A DNA stretch of 64,000 nucleotides from Cercophora sp. LCS_1 (taxonomy: Eukaryota; Ascomycota; Sordariomycetes; Sordariales; Lasiosphaeriaceae): positions 868,001-932,000 of the forward strand of contig JAPZLL010000003.1 in assembly GCA_036250225.1 (NCBI GenBank), given 5' to 3'. Shown here one piece after another: positions 56,315 through 64,000 of the stretch (the stretch's first letter is position 1; every line of letters begins with the position of its first letter). Both the position numbers and the translations under genes were made by a program. The notes under the pieces are model-generated. The model searched no databases and was not told the DNA's origin. It saw only the letters and a program-made list of their open reading frames with translations.

Positions 56315-57885
56315 ATGACGACCGACGGTGGAGAGGAACCGACAGTCATGGGGTTCAAGGTACTGAAATCCGCCATAATAGAAGGATCGGCCGCGAGACT
56401 GGGCCGTCTCGCGCTCGCTGGCCGTCGAAGCATTGAGACGCCCAACTTCTTCGCAGTCACTTCGCGGGGCGTTGTGCCGCATGTGACCCCTGACAATGTC
56501 AACAAGCACGTTCACGCGGGCGGCACCTATGTGGCGCTGGAAGACTGTAAGCCATAATCCATTCATTCTCGACCTCAATTCAGGCCCTCACACAAAACGC
56601 AGTCATCGAAAGGCCTCAGAAAGATCTCAAGAGACCACCGCCCATCTACAATGCCCCCACCACCCAGCAACGTCCCAGGGCGCTGCACAGCTTCACAGCC
56701 ATGTCCCCTTCCATCGTGACCATCCTCGGCGCCCGCCGAATACCCGCGGTCCCCTCACCCATGGGCAACAAGAACGCGGCCATCTCAGTCTGCACCTCAA
56801 CCGGCTTCCAAGTCCTCACCACAAAGGACTACCACTCTGCCATCTCCACCCTCCGGCCCGACATCGCCATACCCCTGGCCGACTTGAGCCATACCTCCAT
56901 AACCCCCAACTCCAAACGCGCCCTCCGCATGGCCGAACGCACCGACGACTGGCTCAAAGCCTACTCCACCGACCTCGACCAATGCCCCTCGCCACTCGGC
57001 ATCGCCACCTTTGCCCCCATCCCGCCAGTATCATACTCCATTCAATGGGAATACATCTCCCGCCTCTCCGAAGACCTGGTTCCCAGCCAAACCCTCGCCG
57101 GTCTAGCGCTCTACGACCCGTCCCTCCTCCCCGATATGCTCACCGACTACCCCAACCTCTCCCCGCTCCCACGCCTCTCCCTCTCCGCGCCGACCACACC
57201 GCAGCGTATCTTGGGAGAAATCGCCCTGGGCGCAGACGCATTTGTCCTCCCCTCCATCAACACCATCTCCGACGCGGGCATCGCGCTGAACTTTACCTTC
57301 CCTGCCCCTGATGCATCCTCCGTCCCTCTTCAGAACGGGACACGTCTCCTCCCTCTAGGGTCAGACCTCTCTTCGCCCACGTACAAATTCTCCACCGCCC
57401 CTTTGTCAGAAAACTGCCAATGCTACGCCTGCAAGCGACACAGCGCAGCGTATGTGCATCATTTGTTGTCAGCAAGGGAGATGCTAGGCTGGACGTTGTT
57501 GCAGATGCATAACCACGCTGTTATGGATGCTTTCTTTGCCGGGGTGCGTAACGCGCTGGCACAGGGACAGGCTGCTTTTGAGGAGGGACTGAGGGGTTTC
57601 AATTTGGTGTATGAGCCTGAGTTTCCGGCGGGGACGGGCGAGAGGCCGAGGGCGAGGGGGTATCAGTACAAGAGCGAGGGTGGGGATGCGAAGTTGAACA
57701 GGCCTGCTTGGGAGAAGTTTGATACGGACAAGAAGGAGGAGGTTGGGGTACAGAATGAAGAGCCGGGCGTGCAGGTTGGTGGAGGACAGAACGAGGGTGT
57801 TGAGACGCCGCTTGTGTTGGATGAGGTAGAAGGGGGTGGGAAAGAGTTGGGGAAAAAGGGGTTTGGGGGCGCTGTGAGGGGGTGA
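56315..57885 (+). CDS. qtrt2: Queuine tRNA-ribosyltransferase accessory subunit 2
   Basis: Two exons (56315-56546 and 56603-57885; 56-bp intron, join LEDFIERPQKD) encode 504 aa. This is the non-catalytic partner of QTRT1 in the eukaryotic tRNA-guanine transglycosylase, which puts queuine into the wobble position of GUN anticodons; the complex is reported at mitochondria and in the cytosol. Family marks include LGRLALAGRRSIETPNFFAV, TSRGVVPHVTPDNV, and the zinc site C349, C351, C354 and H380 with the exact C-x-C-x2-C-x25-H spacing (CQCYACKRH ... MHNH). The last 90 residues are Gly/Glu/Lys-rich low complexity beyond the usual domain. The presence of QTRT2 implies the fungus salvages queuine, unlike baker's yeast. 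The stop lies 153 bp from that of the convergent AP-3 gene. Confidence 0.92.
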
Positions 57886-58038
57886 TACCTTGTAGCAACA
57901 AAAACACGGAATAAAAGGATCATGGGACAGACACGCACACGTAGGTGGTTTAGTTACTGTCGTTTATGCTGTGATTCCCATCATGCTTGCTGTTTTCGTT
58001 TCGTGTGTTTGACGAGTTGTCTATCCGCTTGCTCTATT

Positions 58039-61000
58039 TCAACTGCCGCCCGCGCCATCGTCTAGTTGCACTATCCTCTTCTTCTTTTTCTTCACCTTGA
58101 CTTCACCTGCCGCGCTTCCCTCAGCAGCCGGCTCTCCACCCTCCACGGCGGCAGCCTTCTTTTTCTTCTTCTTGACCTTGGCTACACCTTCTTCTCCGGC
58201 CTCGGCACCCTCTACATCCGTCTTGTTCTTCTTGGGCTTCTTTCTCTTCACCACGATGCCCTCCACCGGCACACCCTGCGCGACTTGTATCCTCTCGTTG
58301 GCTCGTTGCATCTCAAGCCGAAGTCTCTGCACCTCCTTCATTGCCTGCACCATCTCTGCCTCCTCTTGCTGCTGCTTCTCGGGGTCGTATCCCACTTCAC
58401 CCGACTGCCCGGTCGCATCTAGGTCTAGATGGCCAAGATGGCTCGAGTCAACCTGAAGCAGCGACTGCTTGAGCTTCTTCGCCTTGGACTTTGTAAAGCT
58501 GTCCGAATTATTTTCCGACTCATAGTGACGTGGAGTCGACGGGCCGCTGCCCAGGGACTCGTCCGCCGCGACGACGACCCTTTGCCGGGGCTTTGGTCTG
58601 GAGAAAGGCGCGGACAGCGGGCGGTCTGCCGTAGCCCTTTTCGCTATACTGGTATCCACGCTGGCCAGATCAAGCTTCATGATTGGAATCGAGTCGATAT
58701 CAAGATCGGGCCCGTTTTCCTTTTGGAGTATGTTGTGGATCGGCGTGGACGTGCCTCCAGGCCGGCCCGATTCCTGGATGTAGAACGGGTCGTCCCTGTT
58801 GCGCTCTTGCCGCTCCACTTTCCTTCTGGCGATGATGTCTGCATCGAGATAACTCTCCTCGCCGGCTTGCTGGTAGGACCCGGACACTTCTTCTGGAGCG
58901 TCTGCGATTCGGAGGATTGCCGGTTCACTTGAAACGCTGGTCGCTGGAGGCTTTTGGTTATAGTACGCCTGGAATTCATCATCGTCTTGCTCGGGAATTA
59001 TCAACGAGTCTGCCTGTGCCAACAAGCTGTTGAGATTGGCGTGAATGGGCTCGTCTAGGTCGAGACCGTTTGGAATCGGAACGTTCTGCTGGGCGCCTCG
59101 GGCGACCGATTTTAGCTCCCAACCGTTGAATAGAGATGGTATTGCTTGTGTGAGAAGAAGAGGCGGGTCTTGAACAAGCTCGTCTGTTGACGGTGCCTGC
59201 CCAGAAGCCGCTTCCGCCGTCAGCTTCAGGAGCTCGGTAAACTCGACAGCCCGCTCCTGAACTTCTAGGTACGGGTGGGATGCTAGTGGTTCAAGCGCAC
59301 GGATGACGCATGCCATCAACAATGACATTGTAGACTTCCGTTCCGCTGTCCACGAAGCACGGTCGTCCCCAGCAACATACGAGAACAACTTGATGACAGC
59401 CTGCAAGCAGGTTGTCAGAATTTCGGGGTTGCCAATTCGGGGAAGTAGGTGCAACAGCTGTCCCAGCGTGTCATCTGCAGACGACAGCTGGAATGCATAC
59501 TCCCCAGCCACGTATGCGACTGGCTTCAGGGCACCCGAGACGACCTTGTAAGACACTGACTCGGAGCTGAGTCGGTAGAGGCGAGTGATGATTAGTTCAG
59601 CCGCCTGGACAGCAGTGGGTCTCATGGCATTGACTTTGACGGCGATGTTCCGGATCTCGTTACCAACCTTCTCCGAAATATCCGTTGCAGAATGCTTGGG
59701 AGTCTGCGACGAGAAGTCGGCGTCCAAATCCTTCAGTCGTGGCGCGGGAGCTATCCGAACCAACTGAGCTAGGACATCAAGGTACCAGTCAAAATCAACT
59801 AAGCTGGCATAATTGTCGTTCGAGCACATGTGCAGGATACGACCAATCACGTCGATCGTGTAATCCTCCGGAAGTGGAGGCGGTTGGTCCGGGGATTTCG
59901 GCTTACGACCTCCCGCGGCGCTTGCCTCATCACTTGAGTCCGTTTCGGTTTCGGCCTTGAGGTGCCCCTTTTGCTGTTGCTCTGCCAGTGAAGAGGATAT
60001 TTTGAGTTGTCTCATCAAACGGCTGACGATGGACACCAGGTTGTCGCTGCTCACCATGCCCTGGACGAGGTCGAGGGCTTTGATCCTGATGGTTATGTCT
60101 TCACTGTCGATGCACTCAAGAATGACGTCCTCCTGCTGGGCGACCAAAAAGGGGTGGGTGATTACAATTCTGTTGAAGGCCAACAACGCCACATATTTCA
60201 CTGTTGAGCCAGGTATTAGAGACAGGATACTCACACAAGTGTTTGGTACAACTTACGGTTGGGGTCGCTGTTGGTGGATATCATTCCGCGCAGCTTCGAG
60301 ACACACAGCGAGGCAATTTCCTCTCTTTCGGAAAAGTCGCCGGCATCGCCAAGGATCCCTCCCTGAATTATACCATTGATACACTCGTATAACAGTGACA
60401 TGGCCGGAGTTGTCTTGATCAAGTCTGTCAAAGGTGGGAGAAGCTTGCGAACTAGGCGTGGCTCGAGGGGCGTTAGGGTAGCAAACTAGAATCGGGTCAG
60501 ATCAAGTCGACCGAAGCAGAAGAGGGGAGCAATACAAGTTTGATCAATTTTATCGCCATCCAATTGTTACCACCGTCCACCAGTAGCTCGAAAAGACGCG
60601 GCGCTAGGGGAAGAAAGTCGTTGGGCCTTCGCCATCCAAGCTCACAAACCACGTTGACGATCGCTGCCGTTACACTAGGATCCTCGCCCTTGTCCATGAG
60701 GCGCTCCTTGATCTTGGGCCATGCTGCACGCAACGTTTCGGGGTACACGAGTGCGAGTCTGTAGAGCGTCACGATTGTCTTCTTACGGATGGCGGGGTGT
60801 GAGTGGCTAAGGCGAGGCAGTAAATCAGCCAGAACCGACAATGCCAGGGACGGCGTGATGATGTGTGGTAGCGCGGCGATCGGGAGCGAGATAACAGTAG
60901 GCGCTGTGGCGCTCAGGTCCTTCTTCAAAAGATTGGTTGCCAGCATGAGAACCTCGGTGTCGGGGCGGAATGTCTGAACTGCGCCGAGATACCCAACGCG

Positions 61001-61292
61001 CTTCTGGTGGTACTTTGCTGACGACATGACTTCGAGGACGTGGAAGGAGGCCCATGACATGTCGTGGCCAACCATCTCGAGGTATATGAGCTTGAGCAAG
61101 GCGGTTGCCTTGAGATCTGCACAAATCCCGTCAGAGGTGGCGAGGCACATTCGGGGGTCGCGAGAACCTACCCATGTCCTGGCTGCGAATCTCGGTCCGA
61201 CATTCTTTCAGGCAGTTCTGTATGTACTCCTTCTCGTTGCCCTTGTGGTTCCGAAGCCCTCGGATGAGGTCGTAAAGTGATTTCTCAAACAT
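58039..61292 (-). CDS. apl5: AP-3 adaptor complex delta subunit
   Basis: Four exons (61292-61172, 61116-60536, 60485-60257, 60200-58039) encode 1030 aa. Introns are 56, 50 and 56 bp and all joins are in phase: RSQDMDLKATALLK, IKLIKLFATLTPLEPR and DPNLKYVALLAFNR. The first 600 residues are the adaptin N-terminal HEAT solenoid (MFEKSLYDLIRGLRNHKGNE, KYHQKRVGYLGAVQTF, SHPAIRKKTIVTLYRLAL, DSEDITIRIKALDLVQGMV). The hinge is acidic and Ser/Pro-rich. A lysine-rich tail (KRKKPKKNK, KVKKKKKK, KVKKKKKR) is typical of fungal delta-adaptins. AP-3 sorts cargo such as alkaline phosphatase and Vam3 from the Golgi straight to the vacuole. Length and exon 1 agree with family members as I remember them. Confidence 0.93.
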
Positions 61293-61902
61293 GGCGCCGG
61301 TTTAGGGGCGCTGGGATCGAGTCCAGCTTCGCTCGACGTCTGGTCCGCTGCTTCGGTTGTGGTCGGAGCTTGCGGCGGGGTGCTTCAGCGGCAATGGGTC
61401 CTGGTTGAAATGGGGGGGAAGTGCGTCGTAGGCATCCTGTCGTGGCGGGGTCTACAGTTAGTCGAGGCCTCTTCGTTTCGAGGAGGTCAAATGCGCCTTC
61501 ACCGCGGCGTGACACGGTGAACCGTCTCCTTAGCTTATGCGATGGATGGGGACCTTGGTGGGATGTCTCTGGTAGCACGTCACCGTACAGTGCAGAGGAG
61601 GCCCCTGCTTCAGTCGTCGGGGCGGAACAAGCTAGCGCCGGGGCGCCGAGATCCCGCCCGGCTGGCGGCTGGCGGCTGTCGCACGGGGCTTGAGCCAGCT
61701 GGGTTCGGTGTCTTTGGTTGGTGGGCAGGTGAGGTGGGAACCACCGCGAGCTTGGAGCTCTGATTGCACGTCTCCCATTGCGATTCCCGAGTTGCATCCA
61801 TCATCACCCATCCACAACGAGCGACGAGCTTGACGCATCGCCACGTCAACAACAGCGATTGAGGCATTTCCCCGATAGAGCAATTACCAAGCGAGATCGA
61901 CC
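61293..61902. promoter_or_regulatory. Shared bidirectional promoter, AP-3 delta / EMC2
   Basis: These 610 bp lie between two outward-facing start codons, so both promoters must lie here. The region is GC-rich without an evident TATA box, as is common for housekeeping genes. No specific factor site is claimed. Confidence 0.55.
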
Positions 61903-63045
61903 ATGGCCCCCTCTCTGCTCCACCCTCCGAGCCAGCTCTCCCCAGGCGACGCCCTCCAGCTCTCGCAGCAGGCACCCTCGGTCCTGCAGAACTCCGCGAG
62001 CACGACATCTTCGTCCCCGTTCAATGCCTTACTCTCGAATCCCGAAACGGCAGACCAATGGGTTCAGCATGAGAACCTGCTGTTGTCATGTCTTCGAACT
62101 GGGGATGAAGTGGCCGCCAATCGATGTCTCGAGAAGCTTCTTGCCCGATTTAGCGAAGACAATGAGAGGGTTATGGCGCTCAGAGGGCTGGTGAAAGAGG
62201 CGGAGGCGCAGAACAACGGCGAGCTGGAAAAGGTCCTGCATGAGTACGACCAGATCCTGAGCAACAACAACACCAATATCGTGCGTCCTGGCCTCATCCG
62301 CCCGCCCCATACCTACTGACCACGGACAGCCTATTACCAAGAGACGAATCGCGTTGCTACGATCGATGGGACGCCTCTCAGACGCGGTGTCGTCCCTGGT
62401 GCAGCTTCTTGATTTCCTGCCCACTGACGCAGAGGCTTGGTCCGAGCTGGCCGACCTCTACCTTTTGCAGGGCATGTATCAGCAGGCCATCTACGCAACG
62501 GAAGAAGTCCTAGTATTGGCCCCAAACGCATGGAATGTATGCATTCCCCCACCCCGATCACAGCTCGGCCTTTGCACTAACATCTTTCAGGTTCATGCGA
62601 GACTTGGTGAGATATTGTACATGGCTGCTACTGCCCCAGGTGCTGCTGGTGGGTCGTACCAAAAGTACATGACCGAGGCCGTGAAGCGGTTCTCCCGGAG
62701 TATTGAGCTGTGTGACGATTATCTCCGAGGTTATTATGGACTGAAGCTGGTTTGTTGGTTGCGCCCCATGCAAATGCCGACGTCCTAATGCTCTTATAGG
62801 TGACCAACAAACTGCTGAAGAACACGGGTAAGGCTTCTGGAAAATCCGACGAGGGCGAGTTCACCCTGCCAGACACGAAAACGACGGAGCGCCTCAACCA
62901 ACTAGCCACCTCAAAGCTGTCGGAGATTATACGGCGGAGCACGGCACGGGAGACCGGATGGCGTGGCTACGACGAGTTGGAAGTCGAAGCAGCTCGGAAA
63001 CTTCTCTCTGAGGAAGCATCCGCAGCGTCTGGAATTGAGCGGTGA
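61903..63045 (+). CDS. emc2: ER membrane protein complex subunit 2 (EMC2)
   Basis: Four exons (61903-62280, 62330-62536, 62591-62749, 62800-63045) encode 329 aa. All three introns (49, 54 and 50 bp) fall exactly between codons. The protein is a TPR solenoid: WVQHENLLLSCLRTGDEVAA, HEYDQILSNNNTNIPITKRR, IALLRSMGRLSDAVSSLVQL, LPTDAEAWSELADLYLLQGM, YQQAIYATEEVLVLAPNAWN and VHARLGEILYMAA. The TDAEAWSELADLYL block is the family hallmark. EMC2 is the cytosolic cradle of the EMC insertase, which integrates tail-anchored and multipass proteins into the ER. The C-terminal part (SKLSEIIRRSTARETGWRGY) is also conserved as I remember it. It shares its promoter interval with AP-3 delta. Confidence 0.92.
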
Positions 63046-64000
63046 TATTCGCTGCCGGCCGTGGGTTGAACGCGACAGGAGGTCCAGTGACGCGTCGGGC
63101 ATGTTTGCGGCAACGTGAGTCACGGCGGGAACCCTCGATATTGAACCAGAGCCCCCCGGGGGATGCCGACTTGTTTTCGGGGCCGAACAACAGATCCGGG
63201 GTGGGTGTGGTTGCGGCCCCGGCCTGATTGGTGCCCTATGACGCGTGTTGAGCCGGCGGAGTGGGTCATTGGGCACGAAGACGTGAAGCCAGCGGCTGCA
63301 CGTGGCTCCAATAGAAGGGGGCCTGATATCTGTCGTGCAGGCGGTAATGGGCGGTGCGGGCCTCAGAGCCCAACCGGAATGCGGCTCCATTGCGTTTCTG
63401 CGGGCTGACCTAATTCGGATCATGGAGTTTCTTGGGCAGAAAACATGTTCATTCTTGGGCTAGAGCGGGCCCGAGTGGCCTGCTGCAGAAACACGCGCCG
63501 CCGCGATTCTCGTTCCACTGCCTTCTGTCGAAACATAAGCTCGTTGTGCCTGAGGCGTGAGGTAATGCCCCCGCGACCCACAACCTAAGCAACGCGGATG
63601 CGCAAGGTACTGGCAGTCGTTCTCGCAACCACAAGCCCTAGCTGGGGATACCTCTGCGGGGCGGATTGACGTGTTCGCCACCATTGCTTGGGCCTGATGC
63701 TTGTGTTGTCATCGCCGAGAACAGCAGAGTTTTCTATACACGGCGTACTAATCGCAAACAGACAGGTGATGTGATCTGTATAAGACTAGGCTGTCCGCAG
63801 GCAGCAATCCCGATGTCTCCACATCCGTCCCCGTCTCCTCGAGAGCCGAAATCCACCACGGCGTTGTCCAACCCCTATTGTGAGAGATGCTTGACTTGGT
63901 TGATGCGGGCTGCTCGTGTTGTTTGTGCTCCAAACCCCCACAAGGCCGCATCCAGGACAAACCGCACTCGAGATCTGATTCTTCCGCCCACGGAACCAAA
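63046..64000. other. Terminal region without recognised gene
   Basis: About 950 bp downstream of EMC2 to the window edge. Short overlapping frames only, none of which I can support as a gene. No repeats stand out. Confidence 0.45.

Overview
The window is nuclear DNA of a filamentous ascomycete, most likely a sordariomycete and perhaps a member of the Sordariales. The evidence is high GC with few, short (48-72 bp) GT-AG introns, fungus-specific gene families (a Zn2Cys6 regulator, a DAL5-type MFS carrier, a HET-NACHT-WD40 gene, an LCCL membrane protein), and conserved single-copy eukaryotic genes with typical filamentous-fungal exon structures. All exon boundaries below were worked out by hand from splice signals, reading phase and remembered family sequences. 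No database was searched.

Layout. 0-11 kb: the 5' part of an eIF4E-family gene (-), a MET12-type methylenetetrahydrofolate reductase (+), a Myb-like/AT-hook-like nuclear protein (-) and a PQ-loop membrane protein of the ANY1/PQLC1 type (-). 11-26.1 kb: about 15 kb in which I find no credible gene, ending in a long C/T-rich leader. 26.1-35 kb: a large Zn2Cys6 transcription factor (+), the ER protein PGA2 (+) and a three-finger C2H2 protein (-). The C2H2 frame is cut by one TAG and then stays open for 75 more codons. 37.8-41.3 kb: an ACC deaminase (+) followed by an MFS anion transporter (+), possibly a small catabolic pair.

41.3-51.9 kb looks like an accessory island. It holds a HET-NACHT-WD40 (HNWD) NLR-type incompatibility gene with only two full WD units, a decayed gene truncated by an LTR-like sequence, an orphan 428-aa protein gene, and several satellites. 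52.3-63 kb is core genome: a phospholipase/carboxylesterase-fold protein lacking its catalytic residues (-), an LCCL-domain membrane protein (-), the queuosine tRNA enzyme subunit QTRT2 (+), the AP-3 delta adaptin (-) and EMC2 (+).

The core genes do not form one pathway. They serve translation, folate/methionine metabolism, membrane trafficking and ER protein insertion. The most interesting items are the HNWD gene, whose two WD units differ only at amino-acid-changing sites; the TAG-interrupted zinc-finger gene; the catalytically stripped esterase homologue; and the very large non-coding interval in front of the Zn2Cys6 regulator.
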